Of a stretch of DNA of 64,000 nucleotides, positions 44,320 to 54,763 are shown in pieces. The notes beneath the pieces were generated by a model that did no database searches, was not told where the DNA came from, and worked only from the letters and a program-made list of their open reading frames with translations. Made by a program: the position numbers and the translations under genes. This stretch comes from Undaria pinnatifida (lineage: Eukaryota > Sar > Phaeophyceae > Laminariales > Alariaceae). Position 1 is the stretch's first letter. Every line of letters starts with the position of its first letter. The stretch covers positions 2,575,570 through 2,639,569 of the forward strand of contig JABAKD010000012.1 in assembly GCA_012845835.1 (NCBI GenBank), read 5' to 3'.

Positions 44320-44755
44320 TATCATGCGTGGTCGAAGCCGTTACACCATAGACCCTCGCATCCCTACTATGCCGGGACGGAGCACGTAGGGTTTTCACCG
44401 ATTACGCAGACATCGCGTGCACCAAGCGCGAAGCACCGCGTGGCATGTTCGGCGAGTCGCGTGAAGGGCGAGCTGCATTTTACGAACAATCACTTGTGAG
44501 ACGGAAAAATCTGCACCTTGTGCGTACTTTCTTGCGTATCGGATGGCATCTTCGAATTGAATTTGTTTGCTTTAATCTGGTGTGGCCGCTTCCAGAGACA
44601 GCAATGGGAATGCTATGTAGCTGCCGGTAGTGGGTGCCTTGCCATGCGCACACCCCGTGATACGATCGCCCCCTTGCGCGGAGTTAAGGCTCTCCATTCG
44701 GCACGATATGATACAACTCTCGACCACCATGTCTCGGCTACCGCCAAAACAGAAA
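44320..44755 (-). repeat. 450-bp repeat, copy 2
   Basis: Same unit ('accatagaccctcgcatccc', 'gggttttcaccgattacgca', 'gtgtggccgcttccagagac', 'cgtgatacgatcgccccctt'), lacking the G tract at its left. Confidence 0.7.
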
Positions 44756-44859
44756 AGCGAGAAAAATAAAAGACGGCACCGCGGGCGTCTAGCTCACGTC
44801 AGTGAGAGATACGTTTTCACAGCGTCGTTGCTGACCGATGACAAAGCACTCATGGGGGG

Positions 44860-45058
44860 GGGGTGTTCATAAGCTAGGGGAGGGGGAAGTAATGATTTCA
44901 TTATAGAGGGCGGGGGGGGTATTTCACAGATAACGGCGGGGGGGGGGGGGGGAGTAATGAGTGAATGTTACGCCCGCGGGGGGCGGGGGCGTATTTCATG
45001 AATGATGGGGGGGGGTGGATTGATGCATGAATGATAGGCAGGGGGGGGAGGGGGGGGG
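44860..45058 (+). repeat. G-rich tracts
   Basis: Poly-G runs (44938-44952 and others) alternating with 'gaatgatgg' and 'gagtaatgagtgaatg' words, leading into LINE fragment 2. Confidence 0.7.
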
Positions 45059-45059
45059 C

Positions 45060-45790
45060 GTACTCATTTTGTTGATTGCCTTAGCTATTCGACCACGCAT
45101 TCCTTTCGAGATGGAGCACCGTTCCTACCCCCAAATAGAGACACCTCCAACATTTGGGCGCTCGTTACGCGTCTTCCGTATACTACACATAGAAGCTGTT
45201 TGCTTATCCTATCCCCGTCCCGTTTCGCCGTCTGCGGCCTCCTTCTATCTCCTAGGATAGCGATCGTTTTATCGCTACCCTCTAGTCTACCAAACTCTTC
45301 CATGCCACGTACGTCTGATTTCCCCATCCCCTTCTCTAACACGTCCCGTTCTTCCTTGTATACTTCACATTCTCCTACTACGTGAGTCCTACTCTCTAAT
45401 GTTGTGTCACACGGGCACATATTTGTAGCCACGTCCTCCTCCTCCCGACTCTACTGGTGCATCTCTTTTATTCTTTCTGGTAGGCCCAGGTCCCACACGA
45501 AATCGCAGTTTCAGCTTTTTCGCGTACTGGGTAGTCCATTAGGCCGTGCAGATATTTTTTCATTCCAATATATTCCCTCGACCGCCCGTATATCTCCAAG
45601 AGTGTTCCTCCTCTTTCACCTTATTTCTTAGCCCTTGCCTTTGCCTTCCTTCTGTTATTTCTTTTACTTCTGTCTTGTACCCACCAAAACTTCTCTATAG
45701 GGTACAGTACCTCTTCTTGGTCCCCGGCTAAAACATCCTTCCATATGTTCTGGACTACAGCATCCCCTCTTGTTCCAGCCAGAGGGGGTA
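45060..45790 (-). pseudogene. LINE 3' end fragment 2
   Basis: Minus-strand non-LTR retrotransposon C-terminus. Frame 45432-45085 begins with a zinc-like cluster (MCPCDTTLESRTHVVGECEV: C-x-C-x8-H-x4-C) followed by EERDVLEKGMGK, EEFGRLEGSDKTIAILGDR, RRPQTAKRDGDRISKQ and GGRNGAPSRKECVV. A cysteine/histidine cluster in the last part of ORF2 is common in LINE clades. Upstream, further coding is readable only in pieces to about 45780. RT itself is absent. Confidence 0.7.
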
Positions 45791-45799
45791 GGAATTAAA

Positions 45800-45918
45800 T
45801 TAAGTACCGGGGGAGGGTGGCTACTTTACAATGGTGGGGGGGGGGTCGAAAAGACAACGACAGAGAGAGGGGGCTAATTCAGAAATGATCGGGGGAGGTG
45901 GGGGGGGGGGGGAGGGGG
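45800..45918 (+). repeat. G-rich tract
   Basis: Poly-G with 'aatgatcgggggaggtgggg' bordering LINE fragment 3. Confidence 0.6.
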
Positions 45919-45919
45919 T

Positions 45920-46740
45920 ACTGATTTGTCGCTTGCCATAGTACTTTGACCATGGAGACGAAGCATCCCTTTAGAGACGGAGCACCGTGCGTGCTCCTAA
46001 TAGAGACACCTCCAACATTTGGGCGCTCAGAACGTTTCCTCCATATATGCTGCATAAAGCTGTTTGTTTTTTTTTATCTTGTTTTTTTTCTCCCCTTTGG
46101 CCGTCTGTGGCCACCATCTGTCCTCCTAGGATATAGCGATCGTTTTCTCGCTACTATCTAACGTGTCCCAAACTTCTCCACGCGTCACACATCAATCTAT
46201 TCTCCTCATCCCTTCCTCTAACACACTCCGTTCCCGCCTTGCGCAGTTCACATCCTCCCGCTATATGGATTATAATCTCCCGTGCATGCCTTGCCAAACG
46301 GGCGGAGCTCCGCGTGCCTCCTTCAGCTTCCACCAGGCTACCGGTAGAGCTCTTTCTTTCTTCTGTGGCAGGCCCAGGGTCCGTTGAGTATGCTCGGAAT
46401 AGGACTGTGTGAGGTCGTCGCGCAGTCTTGTGCGATGGAATACGCATAGTAGGCGGACTTCGGGCACATGCTCTCCCCGGGGATGTACGCTCTACGAAAC
46501 TTGCCGTGACGGGTCGACGTCGCGGCGACCGACGTGACAAGATGTCGTCGCTCTACTCTCTCGCTGGCAATGCAGCACGGGTTCTTCCAACCAGCCGACC
46601 GGGATCGTGAGTGCTGCCTACCTCCCCTGACCGCCGAAGACCTGGCATGCCTCAGACTCCCGACTAGCGATGACAAGAAGCCCTAAGACGCCCGATTAAG
46701 GTCCCCTACACGAAAACGCCGTTTCAACTTTTTCGTGTCG
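45920..46740 (-). pseudogene. LINE 3' end fragment 3
   Basis: Paralogue of fragment 2 in the same orientation. It has readable pieces WKLKEARGAPPVWQGMH, then CELRKAGTECVRGRDEENR and AWRSLGHVR, aligned with the zinc-like and EEFGRL regions of fragment 2. The noncoding end shares 'gagacacctccaacatttgg' and 'gaccatggagacgaagcatcc'. The upstream part (46338-46676) is Arg-rich and specific to this copy. Confidence 0.62.
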
Positions 46741-46744
46741 GGGG

Positions 46745-47340
46745 AGGATGGAGGGAGAGGGATGGTGTACTCGTAATCATGCATGACTGGCCGTGGTCTG
46801 TCAAGCCATCGACCCACCCCCGTATACCTACGACAATGCTGAGACGGGGCACGTCGGCTCTTCACCGACTCGGCAGACGTTGGTTGCACCAAGCGCGAAG
46901 TATGGAAGGGATGGGGGGGGGGGTACTCAGTTCGTGCATGTGGCCGTAGCTCGTATGATCATAGAACCTCGCATCCCTACTATGCCGGGATGGAGCACGT
47001 CGGGTTTTCACCAACCAGGCAGACACTGCTTGCACCAAGCGCGAAGCGCCGTGAGGTGCTCGGCGAGTCGCATGAAGGGTGGACTGCATCCTTCCCAAGA
47101 ACCGTTAGCAAGACGGGCTTCGGGACCTCGTGCCTACTTTCTTGCTTATGGATGACAGCGCCAATGGCTTATACTTTGTTTTCTGGTGTGGCCACTCCAG
47201 AGACAGCAATGGATATTACTATGTAACTGCTTCGTGGGTGCCTCACCACATTCACACTACGTGATGCGATCATTCCCCTTGTGCGGAGTCAGGGTTCTCC
47301 ACCCCGCACAACATGATCTAACTGGATAACCATCACGGTG
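46745..47340 (-). repeat. 450-bp repeat, copies 3 (partial) and 4
   Basis: 46745-46905 is a partial unit ('gtactcgtaatcatgcatga', 'ggcacgtcggctcttcaccg'). 46906-47340 is a full unit after a 10-G run, nearly identical in layout to copy 1 ('tactcagttcgtgcatgtgg', 'atggatgacagcgccaatgg'). Confidence 0.72.
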
Positions 47341-47480
47341 GCGTGAAAGGGGGGGGGGGGGGGGTGACAGAACCATCCCCAACCTACGGCGCGGGGGGTG
47401 CAGCCTGGATGAGGCCGAAAAGGCAAGGGAAAAAAAGATTATTTGTAGGAAAAAAGCAACAGGTGTGGGATATGCCACAG

Positions 47481-47676
47481 TCAACGCCTCCACAACCGGA
47501 AACCCGTTTTTGGCATAAAACTACTTGGAAATAGTATAGGTAGGGGTTTCAGGGGTTCTGAAGCGGGGTTAAGGCGGAAGTATCGTATATTTAGCCCCTA
47601 AGAGCCCCAAATCCCCTCGCTATACTAATTCCAAGTGATTTTCGGTCAAAAACGGGTTCCCGGTTGTAAAGGGACG
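47481..47676. mobile_element. TTAA-MITE inverted pair (copies 3 and 4)
   Basis: 47481-47572 forward ('ggaaacccgtttttggcata' to 'aagcggggttaa') and 47591-47676 reverse ('ttagcccctaagagcccc' to 'ggttcccggttgtaaaggg'), separated by ~18 bp, giving a near-perfect ~90-bp palindrome. Confidence 0.75.
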
Positions 47677-47689
47677 TTTTCATGTGGCT

Positions 47690-47898
47690 GTTCCACACGA
47701 CAAAGAATTATACGATACGATATCGTAAAAAAAACATCTTCCCATGTTGTCTTGTTTGCGAAGGGTTAGATATCGGTGTATGACGTCGGGGTGGCTAGGG
47801 GCACCACCGTGTTTCAGGAGATAAGGCCGGGGAGCTGGTTTCAAAACCGGCGATTTCGTTGAAGAACAGTTTGGGGGGGGCTACCGTAGTAAGACTCA
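47690..47898 (+). mobile_element. MITE-A copy 5 (left-truncated)
   Basis: Contains 'cttgtttgcgaagggtta', 'gacgtcggggtggctagggg', 'aaaaccggcgatttcgttga' and the right end GGGGGGGGCTACCGTAGTA. It runs directly into an AAC microsatellite. Confidence 0.72.
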
Positions 47899-47919
47899 AC
47901 AACAACAACAACAACAACC

Positions 47920-47961
<42 letters not shown>

Positions 47962-48005
47962 GCAACAACAACAACAGCAACAACAACAACAACAACAACA
48001 ACAAC
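47899..48005. repeat. AAC microsatellite
   Basis: About 105 bp, mostly AAC with CAG interruptions. Confidence 0.96.
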
Positions 48006-48152
48006 CGCCTAGCGCAAGCGCCTCGTAGCGCGTGTGCGTATGCGCATAGTGAGTTTTTGACCCCAGTCGACGAGGAAATAAAAAAAATGCCCGAAACCAA
48101 CCTTTCTCGCAATAAAAATGAAAGGCAGGCACCGTACGTAGTGTGTGTGTAG

Positions 48153-48153
48153 G

Positions 48154-48187
<34 letters not shown>

Positions 48188-48425
48188 CGTTCGCTCGTTT
48201 TCAGTGCGTAGCCGTAGTCGTATGACCATAGACTCTCGCATCCTTACAATGCCGGGACGGGGCACGTCCCGGGGGTTTTCACCGCCCAGGCAGACATCGC
48301 GTGCACCAAGCGCGAAGCGTCCGGAGTGAGGTGTTCGGCGAGTCGCGTGAAGGGCGTGAAGGATGAGCTGCATCCTGCTAAGAGCCACTTGCGAGGCGGA
48401 CTTCCATACCTTCTTGGGTGGGGGT
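48153..48425 (-). repeat. 450-bp repeat, copy 5 (partial) with 34-nt G run
   Basis: A pure G run (about 48153-48185) precedes 'gtgcgtagccgtagtcgtatgaccatagactctcgcatcc' type sequence (same family), ending near 'gagctgcatcctgctaagagcc'. Confidence 0.68.
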
Positions 48426-49150
48426 GGGGAGTGGGGCTGGGGGGTGGGGTAGGGGGGTGGGGTGGGGGGGGTAGGGGGGGGGGAGTTGGGGGGGGGGGAG
48501 GGGGGGGGCGGGGGGGGGGGCTATATGACATGCAGATAGCGTCTAGCGTGTGTATGCGCATAATAAGTCGACGCGAGTTCGACGCGGGAAGAAAGCGTCC
48601 AACCCTTTTCGCAATAAAATGAAGGCAAGCACCGTACGTAGTAGTAGTTGGGGGGGGGGGGGGGGGGAGGGTATGTGACCCCGGATCTGAGCGACGAATA
48701 GGGAGGGGGCTAGAGGGAAAAAATGCTAAGATATAATGGATGGGCATGGGAAAAAAAAGAAGAGAAAAACGTGTACTGATACGGGTGCAATGATATGTAA
48801 ATATAGTAGGGCGATCGACGGTGCAACCCCTTCAGCTCGTTGACTGTATATACGTCGGCAGCTCTTCTTGCTGTACGTTTTTCATGGTATCAGGCGCTCT
48901 CAGCTTCTGTCGTAAAGATGTACATCTACCTGTGGATAGCTAGATGCAGGAGCTGGACCGCATAAGGTAAGATCGGATCTAGAGCCCTAAGGGTCGCTAG
49001 CAACATCAAAACACAGAAAAAAAGGACCATCTTCCACAAGGACAAACTATTCTTCTACCCAAAGGGCCATCTACTCTTTCTTGGTGATATCCGTCCATGT
49101 GCAGAAAAATGCTTCTGAAAAATATACCACATCATGATGGTGGTGGGTGA
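48426..49150. other. G-rich then unique sequence, no gene
   Basis: 48415-48525 is a GGGGT/GGGGA tract. 48590-48700 shares 'cgcaataaaatgaaggcaagcaccgtacgtag' type words with 48100-48150 and weakly with 58690-58830. Nothing else recognised. Confidence 0.45.
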
Positions 49151-49156
49151 GCGCAG

Positions 49157-49346
49157 TCGATTGGAGACCACCACAGTGATCGCCCAGAGAAATATCTCTC
49201 CTCTTTCCGTCGACCGCACGCAGGAGAAGAGGGCGGGGGGGGCGGCGGGTGTGTGTGTGTGGTCGGAATCGATTGGAGACCACCACAGTGATCGCCCAGA
49301 GAAATATCTCTCCTCCTCCCGTCGACCGCACGCAGGAGAAGAGGGT
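49157..49346. repeat. Tandem duplication, ~112-bp period
   Basis: Two copies (49157-49232 and 49269-49346) of a 76-bp block ('gattggagaccaccacagtg', 'gtcgaccgcacgcaggagaa') separated by a G-rich spacer. Confidence 0.93.
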
Positions 49347-49424
49347 GGGGGGGGGGGGGGGGGGAGGAAGGGGGGGGGGCGACAATACAACGTCGTGATG
49401 AGTCATCCCACGGCAAGGGTGCAG

Positions 49425-49640
49425 CAGAAGACTCTAAGACGTTTCTGAGCTCCTAACATGAGGGATATCATCGGAATATCTCACATATAGCATATTCTAA
49501 GAAGTTTTTGAACTCCTAATACGGGGCAGAAGGTTCTAAGAAGTTTCTGAGCTCCTAACATGGGGATCTCATCTGAACATCTCACACGTAGAGCATATTC
49601 TAAGAAGTTTCTGAGCTCTTAAAACGAGGATTTCATATAT
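49425..49640. repeat. Short diverged tandem repeats
   Basis: Four units built on 'tctaagaagtttctgagctcctaacatg' with alternating 'ctcacac.tagagcatat'. Non-coding. Confidence 0.85.
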
Positions 49641-50120
49641 TTCACACATCAAACATGTATGGCTCGACTTGGACAGGCATTCTCTTGCTACAATCCGACC
49701 AACGAACGGTTCTATGCGCTAGAAGAGAAGGGGGGTGGGTATATCCCCATTTCAAGACACCGGGGTTTGCGGCGCTCGCACTTCGATTGAGTCTGTACCT
49801 CTCACTTGGACGAAACCGCGTTACTATTCATAGGCGACTTGTTTGTTGGCGCAGCGCAACACGAAAAACAAACCAACCAACCATTTCACTCGGGGGGCTC
49901 ATATCCAAGAAAATAAGACAGCACGCGGTAAGCCCAAGACCTTCTTCAGGAACGAGGGGGGGGGGGGGGGGGGGCACTCGAGCGAGTTGTGGCCCCGAGC
50001 CATTGCCGAAAAAGGCCCAAAAAAACACACAATCCCCCTACTGCATCAGCCTTCGTCCTAGTCCCAAAACAAATACCAGATATACTGGTAAAATGATCAG
50101 AATAACCGCTGGTTCGTCGC
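49641..50120. other. No recognisable gene
   Basis: A 277-codon plus frame (49655-50488) crosses it but is simply the antisense of the MITE and SINE to its right, with no domain. I do not support it as a gene. Confidence 0.45.
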
Positions 50121-50210
50121 TTAACCCCTTTAGAACCCCCAAACCCCTCCCTATACTAAATCCAAGTAATTTTGTCCCCCAAAACGGGTTTCCAGTTGTA
50201 AAGGGGTTAA
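50121..50210 (-). mobile_element. TTAA-MITE copy 5 (intact ends)
   Basis: TTAACCCCTTTAGAAC at the left and TAAAGGGGTTAA at the right, with TTAA at both ends. Reverse orientation. Confidence 0.85.
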
Positions 50211-50269
50211 GGAGCTCTAAAACCGGCCAGAAATGTTGCTTGGCCCAGAAACCTCAACAACCCCGCTCC

Positions 50270-50640
50270 TTTTTTTTTGTTTCCCCCTTTTTTTTTAGGC
50301 ACATGCATATATATCTACTTTTTCAGGCACATATATATATCTACTTTCCAGCTTCTTCTGGACAAGCAGTGGTCACAGGTGTCGCCCCTTTCCCCCCCCC
50401 CGGTTCTTGGGAGCCTCTTCAATTTTTTTGTCGCGCAACAGGGTTCGGCAATCCCACTGCTCCGCGATTTTTCATCGAGTGTTGCTAACTCACGCTCTCG
50501 CGCTTTCCGCAAGTCAATATGTGCACAAGAAGAAGTCCCCACAAACTTATACTCGAGTATGCACTCGGGGGGATTCGAACTCACGAAACTGAAATAGACC
50601 AGGCTCGAGGATAACCTGATGCGCCACCGACCGGGGCGAC
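50270..50640 (-). mobile_element. tRNA-derived SINE, copy 2
   Basis: T runs at the left (poly-A tail on the minus strand) with an internal AT-rich duplication ('aggcacat.catatatatcta'). tRNA-like head at 50545-50640 including the inverted GGATTCGAACTCAC B box. Confidence 0.8.
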
Positions 50641-50920
50641 TTCCTATTAATAGCACGCCGTGAGGTGACTCAGATCAGAATACGTGAAAACTTGAAAAAA
50701 CTTTAAACTTATCATGCACCGTTTTGACCAAAAGAGAAAATTCAACACGACGAGAGCAAAAAGAAACTCACTCTCTCGTATCCGATCGAACTAATGATGT
50801 ACCATGGTACTACATTGTTGGAGAGAGAGACCTGTCTGTAGGCTGTAGAGAGGGCGACGACACGACATCGAGATCTCTCCGTCACGAAAAAAAAAACTTT
50901 CTCTACGAATACCAGGTACG

Positions 50921-51104
50921 TACAGTAGGTGGCCCTATATAGTGCGGGTATATGTCACGAAAATTTACCCGCACTATACTGGGCACCCGCACTATATAGA
51001 AACCGGCCACTATAGAGGGGTCTATATTGTGCCAAGCGATTTCACCCGCACAATATCGGACACCCGCACTATATGACCCGCACTATATTCGGCCACCTAC
51101 TGTA
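50921..51104 (+). mobile_element. 184-bp TA-flanked MITE, copy 1
   Basis: Begins TACAGTAGGTGGCC and ends GGCCACCTACTGTA: 12-bp perfect TIRs (CAGTAGGTGGCC) with TA on both sides, as for Tc1/mariner-type insertions. The interior is six or so CCCGCACTATA words in both orientations. Confidence 0.88.
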
Positions 51105-51750
51105 CTACGCTAGGTATTTTTATGTACATTTTTTGGGGGGGGAAATGTTGTCTATATATCTCACGAAAAAAAGTGTGCTGTTTATTGGAGAGAGGACGAG
51201 AGAGCGTGTGCCAACCAGCCAACCAACCAACAACGCGCGACTCGTAAAATACTCTACTTCAAAGTTGAAGATTATAACTGATAAAAATCCGTATTTAGCA
51301 GATAATGATGATGCTGTATGCAATAGACTTCCGACAATATGTGCCTATTTTAATAGCTCAAATCTCCACCACCACACGATATTAATTCTCCCCTTCCCAC
51401 GTAATATACTCGGAACATTCTGAATATATATGTAAATATGGCCGTAAAAAAAATCGCCTGCCCAAAGACGTCCAACAAATAACCCACTCTATTTTCGGCA
51501 TCAAAAACAATGTCATATATATTCTGGTTCAGGCAATTATTATAGAGTGCTTTATCAATGTCTAGGATTTTACGTGAATGAAACAGAAAGTTGGATGCTC
51601 TCGAGATTGGTACATATCGGAACGGACGTCCCCACGCCATATTGCAGGGAGAAAGCAAAATACACTAACAACGATGACTAAATGAACATAGGTATATAAC
51701 TCCAAGTGCGAAAAAATATTATTAGTGTACGATATATATATATATAACTT
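51105..51750. other. No recognisable feature
   Basis: Unique AT-rich sequence. Frames of about 100 codons have no domain. Confidence 0.45.
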
Positions 51751-51754
51751 TTTT

Positions 51755-51900
51755 GCTTTTTTTACTTTTTTTGTTTCATCCCCGGCGGATGGGGAAAAAA
51801 AAAGCTTATTTTTAAGCATACCACACTTCCACGTACAGGATTTTCATACACACTTTTTGAATTTTATTTTTGTACACGATTTCTTACCAATATACCAGGT
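51755..51900 (+). repeat. Dispersed repeat with 'cggatgggg' head, copy 2
   Basis: 'tttcatccccggcggatggg', 'aaaaaaagctta', 'ccacacttccacgtacagga', 'ttttcatacac'. Truncated relative to copies at 34.8 and 54.5 kb. Confidence 0.65.
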
Positions 51901-52034
51901 ACAGTATACAGTAGCAGGGGGTCCTCAAGTAAGGCGGGGGGTTGTTTGAGCTCAATGGGACCGCCTATTGGGGGAAGCCGCCTTGTTCATGTGCAATTCC
52001 AATCCCAGACGCGCCAAGCGATTTTGGCCGCCTT

Positions 52035-52312
52035 GACTGATTCTACGGCAGCCCCCCCCCCCCCCCCCCCCCCCAAATAAAAAAGAGAGATTATCCTTGA
52101 CGAACGTTTCATGGCTACTCGACACGAGGAACAGGATGCTATGAAAAGTATGTCTTCAGCAACGTGCCTTCTTGTTTGCAAAGGACTACTACCCAACGCG
52201 ATGACGTCGGGGTGGCTAGGTGCACCGTGTTTCAGGAGCTACGGCCGGGAGCTGGTCCTAAAACCGGCGATTTCGTTGAAGAAATGCTGGGGGGGGGGCT
52301 ACCGTAGGAAGA
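52035..52312 (+). mobile_element. MITE-A copy 6
   Basis: ACTGATTCTACGGCAGCCCC at the left (27 C run follows) and GGGGGGGGGCTACCGTAGGA at the right, full core present. Confidence 0.8.
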
Positions 52313-52332
52313 CTCTGGGTCGGGATACTTCC

Positions 52333-52994
52333 TGTTATAAGGCTTAGCCTGAGCAAGCTAATGGTTAACCTTTTGCAAGTGGTCAAACTGGATAATATAC
52401 TGCAAGCACCAACAACGCAGCTTGCAAAGATGAGTATCGATCCTGAATTCGTCGAAGTCACAGCTGACTGTAAGGGTATAGGGTGGGGAGCAGCGTGCCC
52501 CCTGCAGGTCTGCCAATTGAGCAGGTCCTCGGAGAGTCGTACTCACTTCATTTGCCTTCGTAGAAGAGGCGTAGCTTTACTCGATTCCACCAGAGCCCCG
52601 GGTAGCTTCTGAGATCGGCGAGGAGAACCTTATAACATGGCGTTCTTCAATTTTTTCTTCTTCATAAAATCCCCCCTAACTCTTCAACAAATGGCGTCGT
52701 CGACAGGCCATTTTTTGGGGGGAGTCGTGGGTTCGAATCCCACCATCCACAACAATAATAAACTTTTTCAGACTTTCCCCATTTCGAACTTGAAAAGCAC
52801 TCTCCTCCCCGGTATCCCCAGGAAATGAAACCGCTTGGATATATCGACAGGTCCGCCCGTATATCCACGGCCGACCTGCTATCCCCCCGTTTCACGGAGG
52901 GGAGAGTGTTACAAGGCTTCGTTTGGGCAAGCTTCGCATTGGTTAACCTCTTGCAAGTGATCAAACGGACTAAATACCCCACTAATTCCTTGAC
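52333..52994 (+). mobile_element. TRIM copy T4 with internal insertion in its 5' LTR
   Basis: The 5' LTR starts TGTTATAAGG at 52333 and breaks off near 52395. The LTR end, PBS TGGCGTCGTCGACAGG (52692), the internal region with GTGGGTTCGAATCCCACC and the 3' LTR (52917-52992) follow after ~270 bp of foreign sequence. That insert comprises a 'cgcagcttgcaaagatgag' terminal fragment and a chromovirus LTR fragment. Confidence 0.75.
52469..52630 (-). repeat. Chromovirus LTR fragment
   Basis: Shares 'tgccccctgcaggtctgcca', 'attgagcaggtcctcggaga', 'agagccccggg.agcttctgagatcgg' with the LTRs at 14972 and 25112. Its outer end is missing. Confidence 0.75.
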
Positions 52995-53157
52995 CACACC
53001 ACCGTGTTCAGGTCCGCCGTATTGGGAGACCCCTACCGTGTGATAGCTCCCGCGGTAAGCTATGTGTGAGCCCTTGTGGCGTCCACTTGCATCTCGACCC
53101 CGAAGAAAAAACACGAGAGAGTGTCGTCATGTATAACAATGTATAACAATATGTTCA

Positions 53158-53283
53158 GCAGTCTAGGAAGAACGTCCAAAAGCAGTTTAGGAAGAACGTC
53201 CAAAAGCAGTTTAGGAAGAACGTCCAAAAGCAGTCGAGGAAGAACGTCCAAAAGCAGTCTAGGAAGAACGTCCAAAAGCAAAG
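53158..53283 (+). repeat. 24-bp minisatellite, five units
   Basis: Units 'agcagtttaggaagaacgtc' plus 'caaa', encoding SSLGRTSK repeated within the 87-codon plus frame 53076-53339. I do not recognise the frame as a gene; the multiple-of-three unit keeps it open. Confidence 0.9.
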
Positions 53284-53504
53284 GTACGCACGAGCAGCAG
53301 CACCGCCACATATGCTCAACGCATGTCGCAACCCGCTAGCTATCAAAGCCCCTTTTACCTGACTTCACTTTTCTTTATGTTTCTGGCGGAGGCATGAATT
53401 GTGGTTTGTTTTGTGTTTTTTTCCCTGGGGTATTCCTCGGCTCCAGAGTGACTGGAGCCTGTTCTGTGACCACGGACTTGATTATGGCAGTTAATGTGAG
53501 GACA

Positions 53505-53585
53505 GCAACAACAACAACAACAACAACTGCAACAACAACAACAACAACAACAACAAACAACAACAACAACAACAACAACACCATC

Positions 53586-53673
<88 letters not shown>

Positions 53674-53699
53674 GCAACAACAACAACAACAACAACAGC

Positions 53700-53730
<31 letters not shown>

Positions 53731-53732
53731 GC

Positions 53733-53788
<56 letters not shown>

Positions 53789-53790
53789 CG
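53505..53790. repeat. AAC microsatellite
   Basis: About 285 bp of AAC with a short CAC block near 53582 and CAG interruptions. Poly-Val, Leu, Asn and Cys frames are artefacts. Confidence 0.97.
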
Positions 53791-54132
53791 GATCGCCACA
53801 TTTTTTCGATGAACATCGACGAGCGAGCATGAAAAAAAGCTGAAAAGTAAGTGGGGATGCTACTGAATCCTGTGCGCGCTAAAGTTGAAGGCACGTCCCG
53901 GGAAGAAAAAGGGAAGACACCCTGCGACCAGGGGGTCGCTGACGGTTCAAAACAAAAAATCTCAACACGATGTGAGCTGGATGGCGGCGTAAAAGAACGA
54001 TGACTATTACTAGCTCAAAAAATAAAACCTTGGAAATTTGATCGCCACAACTACCGTGCGCGCACAAAAAGAGACAAAAAACGCTTCTTTTTTTTATTTT
54101 ACCGCGGACACCGACTGGCCCAATAGTTCTAT
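53791..54132. other. No recognisable feature
   Basis: Unique sequence between the microsatellite and TRIM T5. Confidence 0.4.
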
Positions 54133-54508
54133 TGTTATAAGGCTTAGTTTGGGTAAGCTATTGGTTAACCTTTTGCAAGTGGTCAAACCGGCTAATACCC
54201 CACTAATTCCTTAACAAATGGCGTCGTCGACAGACCATGGGTTTTTGGGTCGTGGGTTCGATCCCCACCATCCACAATAATAAACTTTTCAGATATTCCC
54301 CATGTCGAACTTACTTGTAAAATACTCTCCGTGGTATCCCCAGGAAATGAAACGGCTTGGATATTGACAGAGGTCCGCCGTATATCCGGCCGACCTGGTA
54401 TCCCGCCGTTTCAGGGGGGGAGAGTGTTATAAGGCTTAGTTTGGGTAAGCTATTGGTTAACCTTTTGCAAGTGGTCAAACGGACTAATACCCCACTAATT
54501 CCTTAACA
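54133..54508 (+). mobile_element. TRIM copy T5 (complete)
   Basis: LTR1 54133-54216, PBS TGGCGTCGTCGACAG at 54219, internal region with GTGGGTTCGATCCCCACC, GGGGGGGAGAG tract, LTR2 about 54425-54508. CTAT lies on both sides (54129-54132 and 54509-54512), a possible 4-bp target duplication. Confidence 0.88.
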
Positions 54509-54677
54509 CTATCATCATCTTTTTTTTTTTCTTTTTTTTTTTTTTGATCCTCCTCCGGCGCGGATGGGGGAAAAATAAAGCTTTCAAAGCTCACGACACT
54601 CCCCTGGACGTATTTTCACACGCGTCGTGTGTGTGTCGATTTAACTCAGTTGTTTTCGCAACCCGGCGCTGCTAGCT

Positions 54678-54761
54678 GTCGTCGTGCCCGAGTGGTTAAG
54701 GGCATGGATTGGAAACCCATTGTAATTTCACGCGCAGGTTCGTGTCCTGCCGACGACGCCA
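54678..54761 (+). tRNA. tRNA-Ser(GGA)-like sequence ending in CCA (primer-derived)
   Basis: Folds as a class-II tRNA. The acceptor GTCGTCG pairs perfectly with CGACGAC. The D arm is CCC/GGG with AGTGGTTAA, and the anticodon loop TTGGAAA has GGA at 54711-54713 (Ser, codon UCC). The variable arm is long, and the T arm is GCAGG-TTCGTGT-CCTGC. Discriminator G is at 54758, followed by CCA (54759-54761), which eukaryotic tRNA genes do not encode. Box B is damaged by T at tRNA position 58 (54743), box A by C at 54687, and the 31-39 pair is A-C. It is therefore probably not a functional gene but a DNA copy of a mature tRNA. Confidence 0.85.
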
Positions 54762-54763
54762 TT

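Noticed and set aside
49655-50488. 277-codon plus-strand ORF
   Set aside because: It runs antisense through a TTAA-MITE and a SINE and has no domain or consistent composition.
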